A stretch of DNA of 64,000 nucleotides from Iamia majanohamensis (GTDB lineage: Bacteria > Actinomycetota > Acidimicrobiia > Acidimicrobiales > Iamiaceae), in contig NZ_CP116942.1 of assembly GCF_028532485.1 (NCBI RefSeq), positions 868,001 through 932,000 on the forward strand, given 5' to 3'. The notes below the pieces were generated by a model that did no database searches, was not told the origin of the DNA, and saw nothing but the letters and a program-made list of their open reading frames with translations. The stretch's first letter is position 1; every line of letters begins with the position of its first letter. The position numbers were made by a program, and so were the translations under genes. This document shows, piece by piece, positions 1 through 6,506 of this stretch.

Positions 1-74
1 CACAACCCGACCAGCAAGGCCAGGGCCACGACGACCGCCAGAGCAAGAGCCAGGCCTCCGCCCTCGTAGCGCAT
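1..74 (-). CDS. Partial small phage membrane peptide (5' end only)
   Basis: An ATG at 74-72 overlaps by one base the TGA of the upstream gene (TGATG). It opens a frame that runs off the left edge. The 24 visible codons encode a short polar start followed by an almost unbroken run of Ala, Leu and Val, which is one transmembrane helix. Function is unknown. It continues the leftward prophage operon. Confidence 0.5.
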   Translation of the reverse strand, partial: MRYEGGGLALALAVVVALALLVGL

Positions 75-391
75 CACCGGTCCGCCTCCGCCTGGGTGAT
101 GAGCGCCCGCGCTGCGCCCACCGTCGCGGTGAGGTTGTCGGGGTCCACGGTGCTGGAACGAGCGGCGAAGTTGGTCAGCCGTCGCAGCAGGTCCAGAGGC
201 ACCTCGGCAGTGAGGGGCTTCCGACGGGCGATGAACACCCGCTCGGCGACCAGCGGCATCGACACGAGCATGGGGGCTTCGCCTGCGACGATCTCCCAGG
301 TGTCGTCGTGGGGGATGTCTCGGCCGAGGTACGCGTCCCATCCTTCGGCTCGCATCTCGTCGGTCAGGGCGGGGGTCGGGTCAGGCTGCAT
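74..391 (-). CDS. Hypothetical phage protein, 105 aa
   Basis: I chose the ATG at 391 because GAGGAG lies about seven bases upstream on the minus strand and the start overlaps the end of the HNH gene by 11 bases. The longer upstream frame is only the antisense shadow of that gene. The product is acidic at its N-terminus and helical at its C-terminus. No family was recognised. It is part of the leftward early operon of the prophage. Confidence 0.6.
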   Translation of the reverse strand: MQPDPTPALTDEMRAEGWDAYLGRDIPHDDTWEIVAGEAPMLVSMPLVAERVFIARRKPLTAEVPLDLLRRLTNFAARSSTVDPDNLTATVGAARALITQAEADR

Positions 392-740
392 CGGTGTCTC
401 CTCGGGTGGAGCGGAGCAGCGTCCCGTTCCGGTACGACTCCGCAGGGTTGGCATGCACGTGCTGGTGATGGGCGTGGGAGAGGGCCAGGAGGTTGGAGGC
501 GCTGTCGCCCCCTCCGTGGCTGCGAGGGAGGCGATGGTGAAGGCACTGGGCCCGGTCACGGCACCCCGGCTTGCACTCGCACCACCCGGCCGACCGGAGG
601 GCGACCTCCTCGACGACCTCCGGCGGCACCCGCGACCCAGCGCCCCGCTTGTCGGAGCGTGGCTTGACCCGGCCGCGTCGCCCCCGGGGCTTCGGGAGGC
701 CCTGCTTCGGCTGGGGGGCGAAGAAGCGGTCAGGCTTCAC
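381..740 (-). CDS. HNH endonuclease, phage type, 119 aa
   Basis: Residues about 50-110 carry paired cysteines (CECKPGC), then CLHH and an HxxHxHxN-like segment, the zinc-stabilised beta-beta-alpha-metal HNH fold. The N-terminal 45 residues are basic and may bind DNA. The GTG start at 740 overlaps the TGA of the upstream PP-loop gene (GTGA), so it is translationally coupled. Phage HNH proteins cut DNA during packaging or homing. Here the gene sits among early genes and not beside a terminase, so packaging is unlikely and the actual role is open. Confidence 0.72.
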   Translation of the reverse strand: MKPDRFFAPQPKQGLPKPRGRRGRVKPRSDKRGAGSRVPPEVVEEVALRSAGWCECKPGCRDRAQCLHHRLPRSHGGGDSASNLLALSHAHHQHVHANPAESYRNGTLLRSTRGDTDAA

Positions 741-1525
741 GACGCCGCCTCCATGCCGCAGCCGCAAGCACCCCAGTCCTCGTTGTCGAACAACGACGGC
801 TGCGCCTCAAGCCGCTCGCGAAACGACCGCAGCGGCAACGGCACAGCCGTTCCGCCCCGGCGGTCACGGAGTATGGAGACGTCCTTCCCGAGCAGCGCCC
901 GCGTCGCCTCCTCCTCCGTTTCCCACTCCCGGTACCGGTCCGGGAGGCGCCGCAGCAGCAACTCCCACTGCGCCTGGCCGCCACGGACACACCCGCCGCC
1001 GCAGTTGGCATGCGAGAACCCAGCGGCGTACAGCCGGGGCGGCTCAATGCCGCGGGCGCGGAGCCCGTCAAGGATTTGCGCTTTCGTCCGATACGGAGGG
1101 TCCATGAGTGGAGCCGCGACCGTCCACGGCGCCCACGGGCCGGCGCTCGCGGCCATCCGGTGCTCCTCGGTCCAGTCGAACCCGAGGTACACGACCGATT
1201 CCTCCGGGTCGTAGTTGGCGTCCATGTGAGCTCGGATCAGGTCCCGCTTCAGCACCCGGGAACAGACGGCCATTCGATTGTTGGGGACGACTCGCTGATC
1301 CCGGCCGACCTGCATCGGTGTCCGCCCATCGGTGAGCCGGACCCACTGCACACCGTCTGGGAGGGCGTGCACCACGTCCCGGGCGAATCGCCAGTTGTCG
1401 TCGTCCTCAACCAGCGTGTCGGCGGTGATGAGCACAACGTCGGCGGGGTCGTTCCGCTCGGCGACCCGGAAGGCGACCTCGGCCGAGCCGGCACCCGTCG
1501 AGAACTGCACAAGGTGGCGGCTCAC
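737..1525 (-). CDS. PAPS reductase-like PP-loop protein, 262 aa
   Basis: The N-terminus has a hydrophobic strand followed by FSTGAGS, an SGGxxS-like PP-loop that binds the phosphates of an adenine nucleotide. The arrangement of LITADTL and later strands follows the adenine-nucleotide alpha-hydrolase fold (PAPS reductase, DndC relatives). The C-terminal half contains CGGGC and a terminal CGCG, possible iron-sulfur or zinc ligands. GTG at 1525 overlaps the TGA of the upstream gene. Such proteins are common in actinophage early operons, where nucleic-acid or nucleotide modification is suspected but not shown. A sulfur-assimilation role is unlikely because no cys genes are near. Confidence 0.62.
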   Translation of the reverse strand: MSRHLVQFSTGAGSAEVAFRVAERNDPADVVLITADTLVEDDDNWRFARDVVHALPDGVQWVRLTDGRTPMQVGRDQRVVPNNRMAVCSRVLKRDLIRAHMDANYDPEESVVYLGFDWTEEHRMAASAGPWAPWTVAAPLMDPPYRTKAQILDGLRARGIEPPRLYAAGFSHANCGGGCVRGGQAQWELLLRRLPDRYREWETEEEATRALLGKDVSILRDRRGGTAVPLPLRSFRERLEAQPSLFDNEDWGACGCGMEAAS

Positions 1526-1734
1526 TGGTCGGCCTGCTCTCGTTCCACCGGCCGCGACCAGAAGTCGGCCTGCTCCATGGCGTCGAACGTCGACCGCGCC
1601 GCACCGGAGACGATGCACCGCTGCGCGTCCCACGCCGACCAGCCCTGCGCCTCAGCGATCAGGACCGTGCCGTCGTCGGTGGTCCGCTCGCAGTACGACG
1701 GTCCCGGCTCTCCGCTCACCCTGCGCCAGCTCAT
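1522..1734 (-). CDS. Hypothetical phage protein, 70 aa
   Basis: A short ORF starting at ATG 1734, overlapping the annealing-protein gene upstream (ATGA) and the PP-loop gene downstream (GTGA). It encodes a Trp-rich small domain (SWRR, GWSAWDA, DFWSRP). It may be a WGR-like or Arc-like fold, but no family was recognised. Coupling on both sides supports it being real. Confidence 0.6.
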   Translation of the reverse strand: MSWRRVSGEPGPSYCERTTDDGTVLIAEAQGWSAWDAQRCIVSGAARSTFDAMEQADFWSRPVEREQADQ

Positions 1735-2306
1735 GCCGTCGGCTCCGGGGTGTGCTCCTCGATGTACCCGATGACCTGCCCGGCCTGCTCACGGTTGAGG
1801 TCGGCGAGCTTCGGGAACTTCCGCTCGTGCCACCACGACTTGACCTCCGCCGTCCACTCGTCGTCCAGGCTGGACAGCAGCGCCGACAGACGGTCGCTCT
1901 GCGTCGTGGTCATCGGCTCCGGTGGCGGAGGGGCGTTCAGCTCCTCCTTCGACCACAGGTCGAGGGCGACCCCGAACCGCATGGCGGCGTTGCGGATGGC
2001 GTCGGAGATCAGTTGCTTCGCCAGCTCGAACGACCCCGACGGGGCGGTGCCGACCCCGTAGCGGGTGACCCCGCAGACCGTGAGCCGCACCCACAGTTCG
2101 GCGTCCTTGCCTCGGGTGACGATGAGCGGCGACCCGTCGTCGGCGAACGCCACCGGCTCCCACGTCCACTCCGGGTCGACGGCGAGCAGCCGGTCGGTGA
2201 CAGCGGCGTGGCCGACGTAGTCGAGGTGGATGCCGGCGCGTGGCAGCTTCCCGATGGCGGTCGCCGGGAACTCCTTGCGCAGCGCCTCAGCCTGGTCCGC
2301 CTTCAC
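1731..2306 (-). CDS. Rad52/ERF-like single-strand annealing protein, 191 aa
   Basis: The pattern LDYVGHAAVTDRLLAVDP, then WTWEP, then VRLTVCGVTRYGVG, then DAIRNAAMRFGVALDLW is typical of phage Rad52-superfamily annealing proteins. These coat single-stranded DNA and pair complementary strands in phage recombination and replication. That core fills residues about 28-122. After it comes a Pro linker and a helical C-terminal domain that may contact a partner. ATG 2306 overlaps the upstream stop (ATGA). No exonuclease or SSB gene is seen in this window, but the operon continues to the left. Confidence 0.65.
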   Translation of the reverse strand: MKADQAEALRKEFPATAIGKLPRAGIHLDYVGHAAVTDRLLAVDPEWTWEPVAFADDGSPLIVTRGKDAELWVRLTVCGVTRYGVGTAPSGSFELAKQLISDAIRNAAMRFGVALDLWSKEELNAPPPPEPMTTTQSDRLSALLSSLDDEWTAEVKSWWHERKFPKLADLNREQAGQVIGYIEEHTPEPTA

Positions 2307-2485
2307 AGCACCAGCTCCGGCGGGTGCGGGGCGTGATCGTTGGTGCCATCACGGTGGACCCACCGGTTGCCGATGGTGACGAGGGTGTGCCCGCAGGTCT
2401 GGCACCACGAGTAGGCGGTGGCCGGGGGGAGCGGGTGGTGGTCGTGCTCGTAGTCGAGGACGGCGTCGCGCAGGGTGTCGCTCAT
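2303..2485 (-). CDS. Small zinc-knuckle phage protein, 60 aa
   Basis: The ATG at 2485 overlaps the upstream stop codon. The product has one WCQTCGH knuckle plus several His residues that could complete a zinc site. Longer upstream frames are shadows. No function can be assigned. Confidence 0.55.
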   Translation of the reverse strand: MSDTLRDAVLDYEHDHHPLPPATAYSWCQTCGHTLVTIGNRWVHRDGTNDHAPHPPELVL

Positions 2486-2724
2486 GCGGGGCGCTCCCTG
2501 TTCCCCAGGCAGTCCGTCCGCCCGCAGTACGACGACCCCGGGGCAGCCGTGTTGCCGCACCGACCGAACACGCCCTGACGGCGGAGCCACTGCGGAGGCG
2601 ACGACATGCACCGGTCGTCGGCCGGTTCGACGTCCTCCTCGAAGTAGAGGCGGGCGTCGTCGTCCCAGCCGGTGCGGGTCCAGTGGCGGTCCTCGACCTC
2701 GGCGTCGTGACCCATGGTGCTCAT
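2482..2724 (-). CDS. Small Cys-containing phage protein, 80 aa
   Basis: Start ATG 2724 overlaps the stop of the gene upstream (ATGA). The N-terminal half is strongly acidic with aromatic residues. The C-terminal half has Cys spaced as RCGN, SYCG and DCLG, suggesting a zinc ribbon. The family is unknown. Confidence 0.55.
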   Translation of the reverse strand: MSTMGHDAEVEDRHWTRTGWDDDARLYFEEDVEPADDRCMSSPPQWLRRQGVFGRCGNTAAPGSSYCGRTDCLGNRERPA

Positions 2725-2948
2725 GCGACGGCCCGCTCTTCGATGCGTGCCTGGAGCAGCTCCGCGGCCCGCAACAGGGAGGCGAGGAGGTTGACGGCCC
2801 GCTCTCCGTCGGTGGCGCCAGCCCCGTGGAGGGACACGTTGGCGAGGAAGATGGTGGGGGCGTCGTTGTAGATGTCGACGTCGTCGGGGGTGAGGCCGAC
2901 GACCGACGCTCCGGTGACGGGCTTGGGCCGGGCAGCGATGGAACTCAC
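2721..2948 (-). CDS. Hypothetical phage protein, 75 aa
   Basis: Frame from ATG 2948 to 2721, coupled at both ends by 4-base overlaps. It has a predicted beta-rich first half and a C-terminal amphipathic helix rich in Ala, Leu and Glu that could dimerise. No recognised family. Confidence 0.55.
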   Translation of the reverse strand: MSSIAARPKPVTGASVVGLTPDDVDIYNDAPTIFLANVSLHGAGATDGERAVNLLASLLRAAELLQARIEERAVA

Positions 2949-3160
2949 GACGCCACCCTCGGGATGAAGCGGGCAGGCTCACCGATGACCTCGGCGACGT
3001 AGCCCTCGGCCGCGGCGCGGTGAGCGGGCCGATCGCACACCCAGGTCGAAGCGCCGACGGTGTAGATGTCTCCGGCCTCGACGCGTCCGACCCACTCGTC
3101 GGGGGTGCAGTCACACGCCTCCATGACGCGCTCCAACCTCTTGGCCTGCGTGGTCTTCAT
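2945..3160 (-). CDS. Hypothetical phage protein, 71 aa
   Basis: ATG 3160 is preferred over the longer frame because the extension is shadow sequence and AGGAG lies upstream. The product starts MKTTQAKRLERVMEAC and contains a compact domain with two Cys (ACDC) and a later Cys. Function is unknown. Confidence 0.55.
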   Translation of the reverse strand: MKTTQAKRLERVMEACDCTPDEWVGRVEAGDIYTVGASTWVCDRPAHRAAAEGYVAEVIGEPARFIPRVAS

Positions 3161-3194
3161 CTGTGCGTGTCTCCTGTGTCGGGTTAGGGGTGGG

Positions 3195-3467
3195 TCACAG
3201 GGACCCGGGGGAGCTGCGCCGAGCCGTTTGGCGCTGTGCTGCAACCCCGGGCCCCCAGGCAGGTGACACCGGAGTGGAAGGGGCCTCCGGGGTCACCTCC
3301 TGAGAGTCCGGGCATCCGTAGAAGCAGGGCTGGCCGAAGTGGCCGCCGATGCGACGGTCACCGCACGGGGCGCCCCACCAGGTGACGAGGGCCATGGCAG
3401 CGAACACGCAGGCGAGGAGCGTCCACTCCCACCAGCGGCGGCGGCCCTGCCAGTCGAAGCCGCTCAC
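3195..3467 (-). CDS. Small membrane protein, 90 aa
   Basis: The GTG at 3467 overlaps the TGA of a 27-aa ORF (GTGA). Residues about 13-31 form one transmembrane helix preceded by a basic, aromatic stretch. The C-terminal half has Cys residues and a Pro/Ser-rich tail. It is one of at least three consecutive one-TM peptides in this operon. Such clusters in temperate phages sometimes affect the host envelope or superinfection, but this is only a possibility here. Confidence 0.5.
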   Translation of the reverse strand: MSGFDWQGRRRWWEWTLLACVFAAMALVTWWGAPCGDRRIGGHFGQPCFYGCPDSQEVTPEAPSTPVSPAWGPGVAAQRQTARRSSPGSL

Positions 3468-3547
3468 CGGACGGCGCCCACTGCGGCAGCGAGCACCGCT
3501 GCGAGGGTCAGGTCGTAGACGACCCAGGCGGCCAGCAGGTCCCGCAT
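3464..3547 (-). CDS. 27-aa membrane peptide
   Basis: A very short ORF from ATG 3547 (MRDLLAAWVVYDLTLAA at its start), almost entirely one hydrophobic helix. Its TGA overlaps the GTG start of the next gene. Without it there would be an unexplained gap in an otherwise gap-free operon. Function is unknown. Confidence 0.4.
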   Translation of the reverse strand: MRDLLAAWVVYDLTLAAVLAAAVGAVR

Positions 3548-3555
3548 GGGGCGGC

Positions 3556-3762
3556 TCACGACGCCGTGTCCTCGTCGTGCGTGCCCTGGCACTTCCTCAG
3601 CCGGCGCTCGGCGTCGCGCTTGGCGTCGATCGCCTCGTCCCACCCGTCAAGGGCGGCCCGGGCGTGCTCGATCGTCTCGCCCCAGTAGCGGTTCTGGTTC
3701 CATGCGAACGCCCACCCGGCCGCGCCCCAGACCAGGGCCAGCACCAGCCACCAGCCGCTCAC
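3556..3762 (-). CDS. Membrane-anchored coiled-coil peptide, 68 aa
   Basis: GTG 3762 overlaps the upstream stop (GTGA). An N-terminal transmembrane helix (about residues 4-21, Trp-rich) is followed by a charged helix of about 35 residues with Ala/Glu/Arg heptad character. The layout resembles an Rz-like or spanin-like protein, but its place in the early operon argues against lysis. Function is unassigned. Confidence 0.5.
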   Translation of the reverse strand: MSGWWLVLALVWGAAGWAFAWNQNRYWGETIEHARAALDGWDEAIDAKRDAERRLRKCQGTHDEDTAS

Positions 3763-4082
3763 GGCTGCACTCCGGTGACCTCAGCGGGCAGCGCCCAGAC
3801 GATGCACGCGTCTCCAGTCGGGGACTTCCGGGTCAGGCCGGGCACCGGCACGGCGCCCGCTTCCTGCCGCCGCTTGGCCGCGCTGGGCTTGCGACGGGCC
3901 GCTTCCAACGGGTCCGGGTACAGCAGCCCCGCCAGCTCCCAGTCGGTGAGCCCTTCCGGGTGCTGGGAGAGGATGACCTTGGTTCGGTGGGCGAGGGTGT
4001 CGCGTCGGCGGGCGGCGGCCTTGTGGGAGGTGTGCGGGTCGGTGGCCCGGGCAGGGAACGGAAGCGCCTCGACCTGGCTCAT
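3759..4082 (-). CDS. Winged-helix-like phage protein, 107 aa
   Basis: ATG 4082 overlaps the upstream stop. The DPHTSHKAAARR motif near residue 15 followed by a helix-turn-helix-like stretch (HPEGLTDWELAGLL) is common in small actinophage proteins predicted to have a winged-helix fold. The middle is basic. DNA binding is inferred. It may be an early regulator or replication accessory. Confidence 0.5.
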   Translation of the reverse strand: MSQVEALPFPARATDPHTSHKAAARRRDTLAHRTKVILSQHPEGLTDWELAGLLYPDPLEAARRKPSAAKRRQEAGAVPVPGLTRKSPTGDACIVWALPAEVTGVQP

Positions 4083-4750
4083 GCCGTGGCCTCCACCATC
4101 GTGAAGCCATCGACCCTCTCGACCCGGTCGCGCCCGAGTGGCGGGTTCTTGGCGTTGCACGACGGGCAGCGACCCGGGTAGGAGCCGTCGCCGAACACGG
4201 TCGGCTCCCGCCCCATCTGCCCCTCGTGTCCCTCCCACCCGCACTCCGTGCACCGCCGGTTGCCGTGACGCACCCAACGGACCGCGCCGGGCTTCGCCAG
4301 GGCGTCGGGGAGTTCCACCTTCACAGGCGACAGGGCGGCGACGAGGTGGGGCTTGACTGCCTCCATGCACGCCATGCACGTCCCCAGCCGCAGGTGGCCT
4401 TGGATGCGAACGAACCGGTCAGCCAGCTCCACCCCCGTCAGGTGGCACGGCCGCTTGAGGTTCGGCTCCCCCTTGCGGGGCCCGGACTTGAAGGGCACGT
4501 AGCCCTTGGTCGTCTCGCACACGGGGCAGTACCGGACGGTGCGGTTGACCTGCCAGACCAGGCGTCCCTCGGCCTTGGCTTCCGTGATGACGTCGGCCAC
4601 GAACCCGGCGAGGGCAGGGTCCATGCCTGGCTCTGCCGCCTGCATTTGAAGGCGAGCCTTTGCCGCCTCCACCTTGGCAGCGATCTTCTCGTCGTCGATC
4701 GAGGCCAAGAGCAGCATCTGCTCGTCGGAGAGGTGCACAACCGTGCTCAT
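4079..4750 (-). CDS. Multi-zinc-ribbon phage protein, 223 aa
   Basis: ATG 4750 overlaps the TGA of the 40-aa gene upstream. After an N-terminal helical region (about 1-60) come CPVC, CMAC, CTEC and CPSC pairs, enough for two zinc ribbons. The sequence between them is basic (FKSGPRKGEPNLKR). This suggests a DNA- or RNA-binding protein, but no named family was recognised. Confidence 0.55.
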   Translation of the reverse strand: MSTVVHLSDEQMLLLASIDDEKIAAKVEAAKARLQMQAAEPGMDPALAGFVADVITEAKAEGRLVWQVNRTVRYCPVCETTKGYVPFKSGPRKGEPNLKRPCHLTGVELADRFVRIQGHLRLGTCMACMEAVKPHLVAALSPVKVELPDALAKPGAVRWVRHGNRRCTECGWEGHEGQMGREPTVFGDGSYPGRCPSCNAKNPPLGRDRVERVDGFTMVEATA

Positions 4751-4869
4751 CGCGTCTTTCCCCCTGGGCACTTGACCCTGTGAGCAGTGGCGTCCCCTGT
4801 TGACGTGGGGACGTGCAGGCATCGGGAACACCGGATGCCGCGGTGGACCGGGGCAGCAAGGGTCCTCAC
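4747..4869 (-). CDS. 40-aa Cys-containing phage peptide
   Basis: A short frame that fills the 115-base gap between two larger genes. Its GTG start (4869) overlaps the TGA of the upstream 51-aa gene (GTGA) and its own TGA overlaps the ATG of the zinc-ribbon gene (ATGA). The product has a CSRC knuckle and a later Cys with a His between, a possible single zinc finger. Coupling at both ends is the main evidence. Confidence 0.45.
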   Translation of the reverse strand: MRTLAAPVHRGIRCSRCLHVPTSTGDATAHRVKCPGGKTR

Positions 4870-5021
4870 GACTCCTCCTCGTTCAGCAGGCGGGCGATGC
4901 GCTCGGCGACGTGGAAGTCGTGGCAGGTCGCCACCTGCGGGGCCTGGCCCTCACGGTGGACGTGCCAGTTGGTGCCGGCCTTCGCGTGCGGCGAAGTGCC
5001 GGTGACGAAGTAGCGGGCCAT
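4866..5021 (-). CDS. Hypothetical phage protein, 51 aa
   Basis: From ATG 5021, two bases after the previous stop. The product starts MARYFVTGTSPHAKAG and looks like a small beta-beta-alpha domain. The last helix is rich in Arg, Leu and Glu. The longer frame listed through this region is out-of-frame shadow. Family unknown. Confidence 0.5.
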   Translation of the reverse strand: MARYFVTGTSPHAKAGTNWHVHREGQAPQVATCHDFHVAERIARLLNEEES

Positions 5022-5023
5022 GG

Positions 5024-5317
5024 TCAGGAGGCGACGGCCGTCGGCTCGGGCAGGTGGCGGACGTACACCCAGGCGTTGCCGTCCTCGGTGCGCTGGGTGA
5101 TCTCGTAGTTGCCCGGCACGTCGGGCCGCTTGGTCGCCTTGCGGGCCGCGCCGCCGATGGCGGACTGGCCCTTGCCGCCGAAGGGGCCGACGCGCACCCA
5201 CTGGGGATAGGCGTCGCGTGCCTGCTGGAAGCGGGCGGGCCAGAGTGCGGGCCGTCCGCGCCCCTGGATGGGGGGCGGGCCGTCCACGGTGGTCACCTGG
5301 ATCGGGTCGTTGTTCAT
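5024..5317 (-). CDS. Hypothetical phage protein, 97 aa
   Basis: I favour ATG 5317, which has AAGGAG eight bases upstream. ATG 5356 is the alternative: it overlaps the HTH gene stop (ATGA) and has AAGGGGG just before it, adding 13 residues. The protein has a Gly/Pro-rich first half and a GNYEITQRTEDGNAWVYVR stretch resembling a small beta-barrel. It is the second gene of the leftward operon, so it is expressed early. Confidence 0.55.
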   Translation of the reverse strand: MNNDPIQVTTVDGPPPIQGRGRPALWPARFQQARDAYPQWVRVGPFGGKGQSAIGGAARKATKRPDVPGNYEITQRTEDGNAWVYVRHLPEPTAVAS

Positions 5318-5352
5318 GTCTGGGTCTCCTTGGTTGGTGTGGCTGGGCGAGG

Positions 5353-5541
5353 TCATGCGGCCCCCTTGCGGAGGGCCGCGAGGTCGACGGCGTCGGGGGT
5401 GAACAGGTAGGCGCCGGTGCCGCCGGGGAGCTTGTGGAGCGGTGCGAGCCGCCCCTGCTCGACCCAGCGGTGGATGGTGCGGACGTTGACGTCGGCACGC
5501 TTGGCGGCCTCTGCGGTGGAGAGCAGGGTCGGGGTGGGCAT
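5353..5541 (-). CDS. MerR/excisionase-type HTH protein, 62 aa
   Basis: STAEAAKRADVNVRTIHRWVEQG is a winged helix-turn-helix of the HTH_17/MerR-excisionase type, and most of the 62 residues form this domain. It is the first gene of the leftward operon and divergent from the XRE repressor, the position of cro or of an early excisionase/activator in temperate actinophages. ATG 5541 coincides with the expected transcription start of the promoter at 5549-5577, so the mRNA is probably leaderless. Whether it acts as Cro, Xis or both cannot be told from sequence. Confidence 0.65.
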   Translation of the reverse strand: MPTPTLLSTAEAAKRADVNVRTIHRWVEQGRLAPLHKLPGGTGAYLFTPDAVDLAALRKGAA

Positions 5542-5548
5542 GTGACCG

Positions 5549-5577
5549 AACCTAGGGCATTGCCCAAGATCGGTCAA
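5549..5577 (-). promoter_or_regulatory. Leftward early phage promoter
   Basis: Read on the minus strand: TTGACC (5577-5572), a 17-base spacer, then TAGGTT (5554-5549). This is near consensus for a housekeeping sigma promoter in actinobacteria. The ATG of the HTH gene begins about eight bases past the -10, so the transcript would be leaderless. Confidence 0.6.
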
Positions 5578-5651
5578 CAGGCAATCTGCGTGCGCGTCCC
5601 ACCTGACCCGCTTCTTACATCACGTCAAGTTCCACGTGCGTAGTTTGGGCA
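5555..5651. promoter_or_regulatory. Candidate repressor operators
   Basis: GGGCATTGCCC (5555-5565) is a perfect palindrome with one central base, inside the spacer of the leftward promoter. On the minus strand it reads TTGGGCAATGCCC. The half-site TTGGGCA recurs on the plus strand at 5645-5651, just upstream of the repressor gene. Two sites in the divergent region fit control of both promoters by the XRE repressor. Confidence 0.45.
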
Positions 5652-5671
5652 TGGGTGGTAGAAAGGTCTCC

Positions 5672-5971
5672 ATGACCACGACTGCACCCCTGCACACAGA
5701 GACCCGAACCGTCCCTGTCTGGACGTTGGGCGACCGGTTGGGCAAGGCCCTCGACCACGCCGGCATCAAGGTCGGCGACATGGCCGCCTACCTCGACGTC
5801 GGCCGGAACACGGTCGGCAACTACATCGCCGGACGCACCCAGCCCTCACGGGCCACGGTGCTCGCCTGGGCGATGCGGACCGGGATCGACCCGACGTGGC
5901 TGGAGACCGGCGAGCTGCCGACCCTCAGCCCCGACGGCACGCCTGCGCAGGGGGGTTCGCCTACAGCGTGA
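5672..5971 (+). CDS. XRE-family phage repressor, 99 aa, ending in the attachment junction
   Basis: Residues about 25-75 form an HTH of the XRE/Cro type ([19 protein letters not shown], then [17 protein letters not shown]). ATG 5672 is chosen with AAAGG upstream; the earlier in-frame start adds unrelated residues. It is divergent from the early operon, as expected for an immunity repressor. The last codons (5963-5971) overlap the 3' end of the broken host dtd frame, so the TGA lies in or next to the attachment core. The free phage would then encode a different, probably longer, C-terminus. No integrase gene is visible on this side. Confidence 0.7.
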   Translation: MTTTAPLHTETRTVPVWTLGDRLGKALDHAGIKVGDMAAYLDVGRNTVGNYIAGRTQPSRATVLAWAMRTGIDPTWLETGELPTLSPDGTPAQGGSPTA

Positions 5972-5985
5972 ACTGCGAGACGACG
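5945..5985. other. Prophage-host attachment junction within dtd
   Basis: From the right, the minus strand codes for a normal dtd up to the conserved SQFTL motif (about 5964-5980), then hits TAG at 5963-5961. In intact homologues this motif is followed by further conserved residues, often starting with a TAC codon. The TA fits the host and the following G does not. The crossover core therefore lies at or just right of 5961. The exact core needs the other prophage end, which is outside the window. Confidence 0.55.
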
Positions 5986-6215
5986 AGCACCTGGCCCCCG
6001 GCCTGGCCCACCCCCCGGTCCATGCGGGCGTCGGGGTCGCCCGGGTCCGGGAACACCCGGAGGTGCCAGAGCTTGTCGGCGAGTCGCTCCGCCTCCGCCG
6101 GGGTGTCGTCGTGGGTGACCCCCACGAAGGCGCACAGCCCGGGGCCGATGGCCCCCACCTCGTCCCCGTCGACGGTCACCGACGCCGAGGTCACCCGCTG
6201 CACCAGCGCCCTCAC
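5961..6215 (-). pseudogene. dtd: D-aminoacyl-tRNA deacylase, 5' fragment (84 of about 145 aa)
   Basis: The fragment starts [17 protein letters not shown] and runs through [12 protein letters not shown] to VLVVSQFTL, matching the first 60 percent of D-aminoacyl-tRNA deacylases, which hydrolyse D-amino acids wrongly attached to tRNA. The Ser-Gln-Phe-Thr active-site motif is present. The C-terminal part with the NxGPVT-like motif is missing, replaced by a stop exactly at the prophage boundary. The gene is read as disrupted by integration. An intact 3' half should exist at the other prophage end. Confidence 0.75.
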
Positions 6216-6305
6216 GGCGCCGCGGGACCGAGGCCCCGGTCGATCGACATGTGGTGACCGTAGGGGTCCCGACCTCGCCGTCGCCCCCCGGCGCCCGCCC
6301 GCGGT

Positions 6306-6450
6306 CCTGGGTACGCGTGACCGGGCTGCTCCCGGTCGTGGGTACCGAGAACGGCGGTGGGGGCGGCGGGATCCGGTTCTGGGTACGGGTGACCGGGCCG
6401 TTCCCGGTCGTGGGTACCGAGGACGGTGGGGGTCTGCGGGATCCGAGGTC
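6306..6450. repeat. Two tandem imperfect 72-base repeats with hairpins
   Basis: The units begin at about 6306 and 6378. The first about 48 bases are nearly identical and each contains a perfect 7-bp hairpin GACCGGG-N5-CCCGGTC (6319-6337 and 6391-6409) flanked by GGTAC sequences. They lie between the lnt stop and the dtd start, in the 291-base gap, and could act as lnt terminators or as a REP-like element. No coding signal was seen in this gap. Confidence 0.6.
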
Positions 6451-6506
6451 GGTCCGGGTGGGGGCCTCGGGGGCGGGTCGTGGAGGTGGCTCGATCGCCG
6501 GCGCCG

